Shown here in pieces: positions 33,885-44,479 of a stretch of DNA of 64,000 nucleotides. Each line of letters begins with the position of its first letter. Position 1 is the stretch's first letter. A program made the position numbers and the translations under genes. Source of the DNA: Stomorhina lunata (Eukaryota > Arthropoda > Insecta > Diptera > Rhiniidae); NCBI GenBank assembly GCA_933228675.1, contig OW121740.1, forward strand, positions 51,786,174-51,850,173, written 5' to 3'. The notes beneath the pieces are model-generated. The model searched no databases and was not told where the DNA came from. It saw only the letters and a program-made list of their open reading frames with translations.

Positions 33885-35050
33885 ACAGTTTTATCAGAGG
33901 CTGAATAAGCCCGTGAAGATTTGGCGAAGTGTGGATTTCCTTTAAAAAGTACCGACTTACTAAGTACAGTACAAGCTTTTATTAAAGAATAGAAACGAGT
34001 AACATCATTTATAGACAGTCGCCCTGGAAAAAGTTGTTATGCAGGATTTTTAATGAGGCACCCTAATTTATCGACAAGAGAAGCTGTGGGTTTAGGCAAA
34101 GGGCGAGCGATTATAACAGAGGAATATATAAGAATTGCGCAATTTCCTCACTGAACAGAATGCCTTAGACATTTTGGAGGATCCAAGTACAATATTTAAT
34201 GGCAATGAAACCAGTTTTAGTTAATGCCAAAAAACCGAAAAAGTCTTGGCTTCAGAGGGTTACCGGAATGTTTACACGATACAAAAACGAAATGAAAAGG
34301 AAACCTGAACTGTGCTCTTGGTGTTTTCTGCAAATGGCAAGACTGTTGCACAGTTGGTTGCTTTTCCGTACGTGCGACCACCTAAAGATGTGAACAGTAG
34401 TCTGCCAGATAACTGGATTTTAGGAAAGTCGGAAGAAGGATGGATGGTCAGCGAAACATTTTGGTCTCTTCTAATTTAAAATGGAAGACACCATTAAAAA
34501 TGGCTTCCGAAAATGTGGTCTGTACCCCTTCGATGCAGAAAATGTTTACTACACCAAATGTGTGCGAAATAATTTAGAGACGTTAAGTAAAGATGTTTCC
34601 AGAGCTAAAGAAACATTTAAGGAAGCTGATTTTGATACCGCCATAAAAATAATAAATCAAATATCTCCAAATTTGCATAATAGTGGAATCAATTCCCATG
34701 TTATATTTTAGAAAATCAGTTATCTGAAATTTTAAAATGGAAGTGGAAGTAGTTCCAACGTTCTTGTAGAAAATATTTCCAATGAAAAAGAACATACTTT
34801 AGAAATTTTAATTTTTTTAATTTACATTACTAATGAAGATTGGATTCTGGAGAAGCAGATATCATCAACTTTGGCTGCGCAAAAAAAGGAAAATGTGAAC
34901 TTTCCACCTTCAATTTCCTCAACAAATCATGACAAGGACATAACCTTTAAGCCTCCAAGCTGCTCAAGCTCAATAAAAACTCTCAATTGGTACAAAAGAG
35001 CAAATCAACAATGCACAATATTATTTTCAGATACAAAGGAAATTGTTTGA
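33885..35050 (+). pseudogene. Jerky/pogo-type transposase remnant
   Basis: Fragments in order, in shifting frames: 'KCGFPLKSTDLLSTVQAFI' and 'PGKSCYAGFLMRHPNLSTRE' (CENP-B/Tc5-type HTH region with 'FLMRHP'), 'IFNGNETSFSL' (place of the first catalytic acid, near 34195-34215), 'PPKDVNSSLPDNWILGKSEE', then directly NGFRKCGLYPFDAENVYYTK (34500-34560), the C-terminal hallmark of jerky/Tigger/pogo proteins. The stretch that should hold the remaining DDE acids is deleted between about 34478 and 34490. A Ser-rich tail follows to about 35050. The gene is dead. Confidence 0.75.
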
Positions 35051-35453
35051 TTAAAAATAAAAAGCGTGGAGACTAGGCAAAGGAGCTGCCCTCTAAAGAT
35101 GAAAGCATGATTTATAGAGAAGTAAAGCTCCAAAATCGAGTTGCATGGAAGAAGCCTCTTATAAGCCAGAAAATATATGACCAAGGATTTTAACAATTTT
35201 TACTGGCGAAAGTAAATTTAAATTATTTGGGTGTAATGGAAGAGACAAAGTGTATCGCAAACCAAACAGAGAGCTGGATGGGAATAGTCTAAGAAAAACT
35301 GTTAAACAGGGCTGCCAGATACTTTTTGGTCACCATCCCCAAATTTTAAAATTTTTAGCCCCAAAAATCCCCAATTTATAAAAAAACGTATTTTTGCTTA
35401 CATTTTTATTTAATTAAATGAAGTGATTAATTTTATTAACATAAATATGCTTA

Positions 35454-37154
35454 TATCAAGGGCGTTGTGTGGCAAACCTACCTACACCAATAGTCCCATT
35501 CTGAGTAGTAGCGGTACACTTCTCTCAACCCCGGATGAACAATTAATACGATGGATGGAACACTTCCAGTCAACATTAAACAATCCCATTGGATTAGAAC
35601 CGCTGACGGAAGTGCAAAATGAAACCAACCATGACTGTTTATTCAGTGGAATTTCAGACAGCCCACCTACATTACAAGAAGTGAAGAATGCCATTAAAAG
35701 CCTTAAGCGTAACAAGGCCCCGGGCAATGACAATATATCAGCGGATATGCTTTTATGTGACGTTGAAGGATCGGCGAGACTGTGGCACCCATTTGTGCGT
35801 AAAAAATGGGAAGAAGAAGCTCTACCAACCTCCTGGAATGAAGGTATACTAGTCAAAATATCAAAAAAGGGTGACTCCAAAGACTGCAATAACTACAGGG
35901 GAATAACACTTCTTCCAATACCGAGCAAAATACTAAGTCGAGTAATTTTGAATAGAATGTCTGACGCAGTTTCTGAAACACTCCGCGAAAATCAGTTTGG
36001 GTTCCGAGAGAATAGATCTTGTGTTGATCTAATCAACACAGTAAGAATAGTATTGGAGCAATGTAATGAATTCCGCACCCCCATTTATCTAGCGTTTATC
36101 GACTTTATGAAGGCCTTCGACAGTGTCAACAGGTGCTATCTATGGAGAATTTTAGAAAACCGTAACATGCCAACGAAAATTCTGAACTTAATTCGGGCAA
36201 TGTACGTGGACTTTAAATGCCGGGTTTTACATAAAGGTAAATTGTCTAATCCTTTCGAAGTTACTACTGGAGTAAGACAAGGATGTATATTATCACCTAT
36301 ACTTTTTATCCTTGTCATCGACAATATAATGCGCACGGCACTGAATGGTAGACTTGGAATACGCCGATGACTTATGTCTTCTAAGCCAAAGACCAGCTCA
36401 CCTTCAAGAAAACACTAGCGCTATTACTGTTGAATCTCGGGCAGCTGGGCTGGAAATCAATATCTCCAAGAAAAAGATTATGCCTGGAGGCTATGGCGCA
36501 AACCCGTCGCCACACATCAATGTGGATAACGAGGGTATTGGTTGTGTAGGTACCTTTAATTATCTTGGTAGTTTGGTATCTACAAAAGGTGGCGCCGACG
36601 AGGATATTGAATCGCGTATTTATAAGACAAAATCAGCATTCAGCATTCTCCGAGCTATTTGGAAATCTTGGCAAATATCAACAACAACTAAGTTACGAAT
36701 ATATAACTCGAATGCCAAGTCCATCTTGTATTAAGGCTGCAAAACTTGGAAACGCACAAATGCCATCGATAAGCGCCTGCAAACCTTTGCAAACAAATGC
36801 TTGCGGCAAATCCTTAATATATGGTGGCCAAATCGAATAAGAAATGAAGATCTACTAAACGCTACAAACCAAATCCCTTCTTCTGTAGAGGTATGTCAAC
36901 GGAAATGGCGATGGATAGGCCAAACACTTCGAAGGACAAATACCAACATTGCTCGACAAGCGCTTCGTTGGAATCCACAAGGAAGCGGCCGTCGTGTTGG
37001 TGCACCTGCTAGAACGTGGAGAAGGTCAATTGATGCGGAGTTACAAGCAGCAAACTATTCATGGAATGATGTATGCCTAACATCTCGCAATAGAGTTCGA
37101 TATAAAAGGATGGTTGAGGCCCTATGCTCCACTGGGAGTCAAGGATAACAGAAG
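35454..37154 (+). mobile_element. RTE-like LINE, 5'-truncated (copy 2), inside the hAT-like element
   Basis: Same element as 5900-8070. The 11-bp duplication AAATATGCTTA flanks it (35443-35453, 37155-37165). It starts in the linker before RT and keeps a long frame to about 36370, with FIDFMKAFDSVN and TGVRQGCILSP. Then a deletion fuses 'NGR' to 'LEYADDLCLL', removing the WTPFKQ stretch and shifting frame. It continues with a stop near 36735 ('SILY' then stop) to GRRVGAPARTWRRSID and the 3' end ...AACAGAAG. It is dead, but closely similar to copy 1, so both are fairly recent. Confidence 0.88.
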
Positions 37155-37907
37155 AAATATGCTTACAATTATTACAAATTTAGAATTTTTTTCGCAAACT
37201 TCGACCAACTAAGCCACATCACCCATAATGAGATACGAGTATTTTTGTGGCATTTTTTTATCACCTAAAAATAGTTATATTACGCACATTTTACAAGATT
37301 TTTTGTGCTATTTTTAACTAGTCGCTTGCTAAGCGTGTATGAGCCTTTTTGTACACTGTTTTGGTCACCAAACTCATTGCACACATTCTGCTTTCAAATA
37401 GTCGCTTTCAAGGTATTTTCTAAGTCTTTTTGTGGTCTTTTTTGATCACCAAACTGATTAAAATAACATAAAAAACAGTCGTATTAGGATCGTTTGCACG
37501 ATAAGATTTTGACTGCATACATTCTGCCAGAATTGTTTGTGCTTTTGTAAACTAGTCGTTTTCTAAGCGTTTTAAGAAGTCTTTTTGGAATCTTTTTTTG
37601 ATCACCAAGCTGATTAATCAGTTTTTGATTATCTATGCGAATCCCATAAGACTCATTTTGCTGATATTATCGTCAATAAACACCAAATTGCTAGTTGGGA
37701 TTGGGTTTTACATCTTTGCATGTCAAAGTATTTGTTCCTTAAAAATATTAAAATTATCTGGTTGACTTGACAGATTACAGTTTGTTCGTTCTTTTTCGAA
37801 TTCTGACCCATAATCGGATGCGATTTTAATATCAGGAAACGAATCAACTTATAACAAAATATTATACTTTATTAATAAAATATGAAAATTTAAATTCACA
37901 AGTTAAA

Positions 37908-38030
37908 ATTTCCCCAAAAAATCCCCAACAAATTTGAGTGAATCCCCAGCAAAATCCCCAAGCCCCAAACCATTTTTTTTTTCGCCTTTTTTAAAGATTG
38001 AATATCCCCAACTTTGGGGTCAAAACCCCA
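37908..38030 (-). repeat. G-run cluster in the hAT-like right end
   Basis: Five CCCC runs within about 55 bp (37912-37966), plus two CCCC and one GGGG nearby. The minus strand could form a G-quadruplex with loops of 3, 8, 17 and 7 bases. Sub-terminal short repeats are also typical transposase-binding sites in hAT elements. Confidence 0.5.
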
Positions 38031-38399
38031 AATCTGGCAGCCCTGCTGTTAAAGACGGTTTTGGATCGGTAATGGTTTGGGGATGTTGCATTTCATTGAC
38101 GGAGCTATGAATAAGCATGTGTTTTTAAACATTTTGAAAAAAATTAAAGAAAGCGTTAGAAAATTTGGCATTGAAAACGATAATAAAAAATTGAATGCTG
38201 TACAACTGACCGCAGGTAAATAAAATCACTGTACAAAGTACCGAACTCTTTGTGGGACGAGGCCGCCGAATGCAGATCAGGTACAATATAACCCCTGCTG
38301 TTTGTAAAAAAAATAGTGTAATCGATGCCCAACCGATTGTAAGCTGTAGAGAATCAAAATGGTGGATCTAAAACGTACTAGCTTCGCGTTGTGTTTATA

Positions 38400-38760
38400 C
38401 TTTTTTTTTTTTTTTTTAAGTAGTGCCTCCACCGATAATTTGTAGTCGGCTTTGCCCTCTGCCGCTCACCTGCAAAGCCTTTTTTAGTTGCATCTCAGAT
38501 GCTCAATGGAAATTAGGTCTGGGGACTGTCGCGAGTGGTCAAGTGTTCTAGATTCATTGTAAAGCAACCATTCTTTGACAATTTTCAATGTGTGAAAAAC
38601 CCAATTCGATGGATGGTAACTTTAATTTTCCAATACTAGGGGCAAGATCGCTTCTCAGAATGTAATGGTAATCTTCCATTTTAATTGGGGATTCTGTGAT
38701 TTCTACCGATAATTTTACTTATTTCACTTTATGACTTGCCCTTTTTTATGCAAATCTACT
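38400..38760 (-). pseudogene. Tc1-like transposase C-terminal fragment
   Basis: The minus strand reads VKEWLLYNESRTLDHSRQSP followed by 'DLISIEHL', aligning to the block around the catalytic Glu of Tc1 proteins (compare VRMWLLYN and PAQSPDMNAIEHLW at 29540-29610). A poly-T at about 38400-38417 flanks it. It is short, frame-broken and opposite in orientation to the Tc1 remnant on its left. Confidence 0.65.
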
Positions 38761-38832
38761 ATGATTTTTCGAACATCAATCGATTTTATAGGAAATTTTA
38801 AAAATTTCCAATTTTCGCCTTTTTTTAATTAA

Positions 38833-38985
38833 GAATACTTTTGTATAACAGTTTTCCTACAGAGAATACTTTTGTATAACAGTTTTTCCACAAAGAATAC
38901 TTTCGAGCAACAGTTCTCAATAGAGAATACTTTTGTATAACAGTTTTTCTATAGAGAATACTTTTGTATAACACTTTTTAATAGA
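38833..38985 (+). repeat. 31-bp tandem repeat, five units
   Basis: GAATACTTTTGTATAACAGT recurs at 38833, 38864, 38895, 38925 and 38956, a 30-31-bp period with a few substitutions (the third unit is the most diverged). Non-coding. Confidence 0.9.
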
Positions 38986-39004
38986 AAAAATTAGTCATTC
39001 TTAC

Positions 39005-39090
39005 ACATTAACAGCAGCGGCTGCGTTGGCTGGGTCATGTGATAACGGACGAAAATACTCCAGCAATAAAACATTTCACTTTTGATTTTG
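39005..39090 (+). pseudogene. LINE reverse-transcriptase C-terminal scrap
   Basis: The plus strand reads LQQRLRWLGHVITDENTPA, resembling the 'RRLRWLGHV' block at the end of many LINE proteins. Only about 25 codons are recognisable. It may be the upstream part of the element that carries the hammerhead motif at 39291. Confidence 0.5.
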
Positions 39091-39290
39091 AATACAATAT
39101 ATCTTTATCCATGTCATATCTAGAGAATATCAAAGATTGAAATTGTTTTCTTTAAAAAAGTAGCAAAGTTTCTGTTCGGATGATAATCTGCGCTTTATGT
39201 TGATATTTGTTGGACACAATAATAATAATTCGTATTTATTCAGTCCCTCAAATTATACATAATGTGAGGTTTTTTGCTCTGTCTAGAATT

Positions 39291-39355
39291 AGGGATAATC
39301 CTCCTGATGAGATGGTCTAACCAACCATCGAAACGCGTCGAGGAAAGGTTTCCCC
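39291..39355 (+). ncRNA. Candidate type I hammerhead ribozyme
   Basis: All conserved core parts are present in order. Stem I 5' strand CCTC (39300-39303); core CTGATGA (39304-39310); stem II GATGGT/ACCATC (39311-39316 with 39324-39329) around a 7-base loop; core GAAA (39330-39333); a minimal stem III in ACGCGT (39333-39338); cleavage C at 39339 in a GTC triplet; stem I 3' strand GAGG (39340-39343). Beyond an internal loop, GGGA (39292-39295) pairs with TCCC (39351-39354). A palindromic three-pair stem III is typical of animal type I hammerheads, which often act as dimers, as in Penelope-like elements and some satellites. RNA self-cleavage would fall after 39339. Activity is inferred only. Confidence 0.75.
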
Positions 39356-40480
39356 ACCAACATTTTTTGGTTTTATCAAAAAATATTTATTGCAGTAATA
39401 AATAATTGTAATAAATTGGGATTCTTAGTGCAATACGCTACAGTAAAACTTTTAAATTAAATGTTTGATGTCACAAATTTTGATAAACCTTTTTAATAAA
39501 TATTTTTTGTTTTACGATGCAAAATTTAAAAAAATTAACTCACTTACAAAAAAATTGTACTTGGCGTTAATCTCCTGGTCTTTCCCGATCCAATGATACG
39601 AAACTTGTATCTAAAGCTTTAATCTGAAATCTTTGCCTCCAGTAGAATTTTTACGCTGAATATTGGAGTATTGGAGACGAATGTGTGTGTATAAAGTTTA
39701 TAGTGCACAGTGGTATTAACTCAGCAATTTATAAACTAAAAATTAAATTTATAATGTCAATAGAAGAAGTGTTAGGCTTTTACGGCAATATCTAAGAATG
39801 TATCTGCCGGTAGCACAATGGCCTAAAGTTGCCCACTGTGCTACCTTTCGCCAATTTGGTCCGATCTGAAAGATTTGCACATTTTCGAAAACTTCTTAAA
39901 AAAAATAAAAAAAAAGTATACTTCCTATACCACCTTATCTCTAAAAGTTTAAGAGATATTTGACTCCAACAAAATGTAAATCTAATTTTCTAACATTACT
40001 TTGTAACTTTTCGCAAAAATCTCTAAAACTAAACAAGGTATTACAACCATTTTTGTACATACTATAGACCTATATATAAGAAAATCAAAAATTTAAATTT
40101 CAAAACAAGTTCTGAAATTTGAATTAACATTTTTGAACACAGAAGAGTACGCTTTTCGTAAAAATTATGTTTTAAACAATATATTTTAATTGTGTGCATT
40201 ATCAAAATTGGATAAGCTTGACCGATTTATTCCCGGGTCCATGGTTAAAATTTGGATTTCTTTCAATGGCAAAATCATGGAATTTTGTGGCGGGCTTTGA
40301 TAAAAATGTACTTGTTTTATACAAATATTTTATTATTTTGTAAAAAATAATAGATTTTAACCCTCTAATGATAAGGGGTCTAAAAAGACCCAAAAATTTG
40401 TTTGTTTAAATTTGGACCCCATGTCTTTTAAGGGATTAATTTTATTTTGTCTTATCACTTGACTTTCCAAAACTTTCCAC
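39356..40480. other. Non-coding spacer with dispersed repeats
   Basis: No gene is supported. 39820-39965 is an inverted match to 18960-19170. The rest is AT-rich without recognisable motifs. Confidence 0.5.
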
Positions 40481-40489
40481 AATTTTAAA

Positions 40490-41765
40490 ATCGCTCTGCA
40501 AATGTGAGAGACCTACACGAAAACAGTTTTCTGCGAATATCTCAAAATTTTGCAAATGTTTTGAAATCTTTGACAATAGCGCCCGCTAGGTCGCTTTTTA
40601 CAAAAGTTGCTCATTTGTGGCACCGCGTTATCGGTAAAGTACTTTAAAGTAAATTTAGTAAAAATAGGGAGTTAAATCAAAATTTTTGAACACACACTGA
40701 ACTACACCATCTCCAATTTCATCGAAATTTTGTATATACAATCCCCTAGCTCATACAATTTCTAAAGCTGTTCAAAATTTTGAATTTCGCTTTGGTTCTG
40801 ATTTTATGGCGTTTCAAAGTTCGTTTTTTTTTCAAGATTTCTTTCAAAGCATACCCATTTTATATGGCTACAACTTTTGATACGGCTATTCGATTTTTAT
40901 GAAACTAGGCTCATATTTTAGCGGATGTCCAAAAGTTCCATGTTCTTTTAATAAAAATATTTAATCATGTATTGAAGAGAATGGGAAAATTATTTTAAAA
41001 CTTCCGAACTGAAATGAAATATGTGCTGATTTATGAGCCAGTTTCATAAAAATCTGATAACCGTATCAAAGTTATAGGCATATATAAATGGGTACATACA
41101 TATATACATAATTCCCACGACATTCCAATTGGAGCAAGGGGTACTTCTTACAGATATCGAGCATCTGATTCTATTTTTTTTAACTAATTGAAAGGGACCT
41201 ACGTTTTAACACCGGCTCCGAACGACAAATGCATTAGTTGGAGAAGTTGTACATAGCCTAATACTCAATAACCAATGGCTATCTGAGTTATGAGGTGAAC
41301 CGCTTTTTTTTTGAAAATTTATTTTTTCAAGTGGGTCTGGTCGGGGATCGAACTTGGGACCTCTGGTATGCTAGGAGGATGACTAACCTGCTATACCACG
41401 GGGGGTATGTTATAAAAAAAATCTTGGAAAAATCGAACTTTCGACCGCCATAAAATCTGATCCAAAGCGATATTCAAAATTTTGAAGAACTCTAGAAATT
41501 GGAGATGGTGTGGTTCAGTAGGTGTTCGAAAATTTTTTATTTGACTATATATTTTAACTAAATTTACTTTAAAATATTTTAAAGTAAATTTAAATTTTTT
41601 GTAAAAATTTGGAAAGTGACCTATAAGGGTTACAGGGACATACAAAAACCATTTTCGAAGGTTTCGAAACACTTGCAAAATACTTGAGATATTCGCAAAA
41701 AACTGTTTTCGGGTAGGTCGTATGATCTAGGGGAATGTATGTATATTCAAAATTTCCTAGAAATC
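40490..41765. mobile_element. 1.3-kb inverted-repeat unit
   Basis: About 350-bp arms, 40490-40860 and 41405-41765, are inverted and diverged. Matching text includes 'gaaaacagtttt.tgcgaatatctcaa', 'ctacaccatctccaattt' and 'ttcaaaattttgaat.tcgctttgg'. The core includes a tRNA-like segment (41335-41406). Short of clear terminal motifs or a target duplication I call it MITE/foldback-like. No protein is encoded. Confidence 0.65.
41330..41408 (-). tRNA. tRNA-like sequence with A and B boxes (pseudo-tRNA or SINE head)
   Basis: The minus strand contains TGGTATAGCAGG, which fits the pol III A box (TRGYNNARNNGG), and about 40 bp later GTTCGATCC, which fits the B box (GWTCRANNC). D-arm-like and T-arm-like text is in the right order, but the acceptor and anticodon stems do not pair well enough for a working tRNA, and I name no anticodon. 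It is best read as a tRNA-derived relic or an internal pol III promoter within the inverted-repeat unit. Confidence 0.45.
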
Positions 41766-41875
41766 GGAGATGGTGAGTTTCAAAATTCTTGTTTTTTGTT
41801 CGAAAAATTTTGATTCCGCCCTAGGTTTATTCTTAAACCCGATTTTTTCATTTCAAAATATAAATCCAAACTTAC

Positions 41876-42319
41876 CTTAAATGTGGTGCTATCTACAATG
41901 GAACAATCCAGACCATTGAGAGCATAATCCTCGACACTATTCAAAGTCGGCGCGTTCTGCTGTGTATTCTGATGCTGTTGACTATGCAGCTGCTGATGAT
42001 CCGAATAATTCTGTTCGATTTTGATGGTAGGACTTAGAACTGTTAGATTATGAGAGGCTGAAGGTAAGCCGGTAGCGGTAAAGGAGCCCTCTATCAAAAT
42101 CGGGGCACTTGGAGCACTGGGTGCTGTGGTGGTATTTAAAGCGTTGGCGGCGGCGGCTGCTGATATTACCGAGGCAGATGAGGGCGAGATGGAGGTGTTG
42201 GTGTCGTGATAGGGCGTAACGACAAACGAGGGATATGAACGAAACTGATGATACTCGTTGGTGTGAGAGTGTGAGTGAGCCAATTGTGGTCCTTTATACC
42301 AAGTACCATGCATAATCAT
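41876..42319 (-). CDS. Host protein exon, probable first coding exon of a regulatory gene
   Basis: This is the only stretch that looks like ordinary host coding sequence. The ATG at 42319 starts MIMHGTWYKGPQ; the exon ends after codon 148 (phase 0) at the consensus donor AAG|GTAAGT (41876|41875). Features by residue: His-rich 'HSHSHTNEYHQF' (15-26), Ser/Ala-rich 43-60 with five Ala, Thr/Pro/Ala 61-73, 'SPTIKIEQ' (96-103; IKIE fits the SUMO-acceptor pattern), Gln/His-rich 107-122, and 'VEDYALNGLDCSIVDSTTFK' at the end. GC content is well above its neighbours. Low-complexity regions of this kind are typical of fly transcription regulators; no DNA-binding domain lies in this exon and I do not recognise the gene. 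A second ATG at codon 3 is an alternative start. Downstream exons would lie left of 41875, beyond or within the repeats. Confidence 0.7.
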
Positions 42320-44470
42320 TTAAGAAATTATGATGATAATGAGTTGTTATTTCTTTTTTTTTATTTTTGTTGTTATATTTTTAAGGTAAAAAATATTTTT
42401 TTTTTAAACTTTTTTGATTTTAAAAAATTTTTAAATTTTAAAAAATTTTTTAATTTTTTTTATATATGAAATACTTCAAAAAATTTTAAATTTTTTTCTT
42501 TAATATTTTCAATATTTTTCACAATTTTTTTTATATTAATTTTTAACTTTTAAAATTTTTTAAAGATTTTTTTTTTTTAAATTTCAAAATCACTTTTTTT
42601 TTAATTATTGAGATTTTTTATTTCATTTCTTTTGGCTGGAAACTGGGTTTTAGAAAACAAATTTTCACTTCAATTTTAGGTTTTTTTGTTATTTTTAATT
42701 AGCAAAATTGTTGTAATTATAACCGGCTTTTCAGCGACAATTCACTGTTTTCAATATTTCGTTTTTCGTCTTTTTTAGGCTTTTTTTTTTTAGCGATATT
42801 TCACTTTTTTCAATATTTCGTTTTTGGTCATTAAATTTTTGACATTTACCCTTACAAAAATATGTACAAAAAAAAAACCTGATCGATTAAAATGATCTTT
42901 TCAATGACGATGACGGAAAAAGAGTATCATCGAATGCACTTTATGCATTTACAAAATTCTTTGACAAAAAATTCAAAATTAAAAAAAAACAGTCAAAGAC
43001 AACAATTGCACATTTATTTTAAGATGAAGAACGACTCTTGCAACACGACGGACTTACTGTGCAAAAGTTGCAGGAAAACACTTGCAACACATGAAAACAT
43101 TTAATAAAAATCGCGCGCGCGTTTTTGGTCACAGTTGGCAAAAATGTCTTCGTTAAAGTTTTTACTTCGTTTCTGTTTAATTTTAAGTTTTCGAATTGAA
43201 TTTTTCAGTTTCAGTTTCAATTTTTTTTTTCGTTTGTGTTCCCCCACGAACGTTTAAAAGTTTGCGTCTTTGCACTATACGATTTTTGACTTGGCTGTGT
43301 AAACGTTGGGTATCAGTTGGTAGCAGCCGTTTTAGGGCAATTGTTAAAAGTTGGAGACGAACAAAAAAATTTGCTGCCAACTCGCAAGAATTCCGTTTAC
43401 GAATGCTGAGTATGAATTGAAAAAAATATTGAAATGCCTCGATGGCTTTTGCTACTGTTAGGTTTTTTCTCAACTTGGTCTTTTTTTTTCTGCCTCCAGC
43501 TTTGGCTTTGCACAAAAACAAATAAAAATACAAAACCTGCCACAAACAGAAAAAAAAAAAAACAGCAACAAAACCAGCCACATTCTAAAAGAGAGGCAAC
43601 AACATTGAGTATCACAAGTCTTAATGCCGCCTCTTGTTTAAGATTTTGTGGGTCTCTTTTTTTCCTGCTTTAGCCAATATTTTGGTCCATTACCCTCAAA
43701 CTCTAGCCCAAAGTTATGCCCTGACTTATGTATACAAAAACCTCAAACCCAAACACTACCCCTGCCCTTACAAACACTGAATTTTGGAGTCAATCTTTCA
43801 ACAAAATGAAAAAAAAACTCAACCACTTTTTTTCGAAATCCAACTCGTTTTTTCTCCCCACTTGTTTTTATTTGCTCTCCCCAACCGAAAAGTTTGATTG
43901 CGCATGCTCACATGTACATTGTACCAAAAGAGCAAAAACTCTTTAGGCCTTTAAGAGTTGAAAGAGGCCAAAACAGCCCCAACAAAAATAAAAAAAGAAA
44001 TGAAATTTATTTGTTTAATCTTTAAACTCCAGCTAACACACACATTTATTCGTTTTAGATTTGCCTTAAACATTAAAATGAGCAACAGATTTGAGTTTTT
44101 TTCTTTGAGTTTTTTTTAGGAAGGGGGTCGTTCGTTATTAAAGTGCTTTTATTTTAGACTTATGAATTACAAATTTGGCGGGAAATTTAGAAGTCAACAA
44201 ATATGAAAGTGTGCGTTTCAATTAATCAATTACTTACATACATATTTAAAGGGCTAATATAATTTTCTGCTAATTTAAGAAAAACTTTAAACATACCATA
44301 GACCAGGTTACTTAGACCAGGAAGACCAATGACAAACTATTTGATGCCTGGGTCCTCAAATGTATACAAACGAGGCCAGATCAAAAAGTCTGTGTCTTTT
44401 TGGGTAAAACATAAGTTTTTATATAAAAAGTTAATTCATTTTTATAACCATCATCAAAAAGAATGGGGGG
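42320..44470. other. AT-rich region upstream of the host exon
   Basis: No further exon is supported. On the exon's strand the sequence just upstream of the ATG is A-rich without a polypyrimidine acceptor tract, which favours 5' UTR over an intron there. 42340-42860 is nearly pure A/T. 43130-43600 is less AT-rich (CGCGCGCG at about 43112-43120, 'gggtatcagttggtagcagccg' near 43308) and could hold promoter or 5' UTR sequence, but I can point to no defined element. Confidence 0.45.
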
Positions 44471-44479
44471 TATATTGAA

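Larger units (their letters stand above)
35307..38045. mobile_element. hAT-like element with 8-bp duplication, carrying an RTE-like LINE
   Basis: Ends are CAGGGCTGCCAGAT and the inverse ATCTGGCAGCCCTG; the 8-bp duplication CTGTTAAA lies at 35299-35306 and 38046-38053. CAGGG-type ends with 8-bp duplications are typical of hAT transposons. Both sub-terminal regions are rich in CCCC runs (for example 37910-37965). The right interior repeats 'gtctttttgtggtctttttt' and 'gatcaccaaactgatta' two or three times. Without the nested LINE it is about 1.0 kb with no transposase, so non-autonomous. Confidence 0.85.
35060..38371 (+). pseudogene. Tc1-like transposase remnant split by a hAT-like element
   Basis: Left of the insert the plus strand reads 'FTGESKFKLFGCNGRDKVYR' then 'KPNRELDGNSLRKTVK'; right of it 'DGFGSVMVWGCCIS' and 'MNKHVFLNILKKIKESV'. 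Further on are 'LWDEAAECR' and 'ITPAVCKK', then a frame-shifted 'SMPNRL', ending near 'GGSKTY' (about 38371). The order matches Tc1 proteins around the first catalytic acid (here Gly replaces Asp in FTDES) and the C-terminus; the part with the second Asp and Glu is missing. Removing 35307-38045 plus one CTGTTAAA rejoins RKTVK to DGFGSV. Confidence 0.78.

Noticed and set aside
41330..41408. Functional tRNA gene
   Set aside because: A and B boxes are present but acceptor and anticodon stems do not pair properly.
41780..41875. Last 31 codons of the minus-strand ORF after the host exon
   Set aside because: They lie beyond a consensus GTAAGT donor and turn AT-rich; treated as intron.
43183..43673. 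Overlapping ORFs on both strands upstream of the host exon
   Set aside because: Low-complexity Phe/Lys-rich readings without motifs; poly-T and poly-A artefacts.
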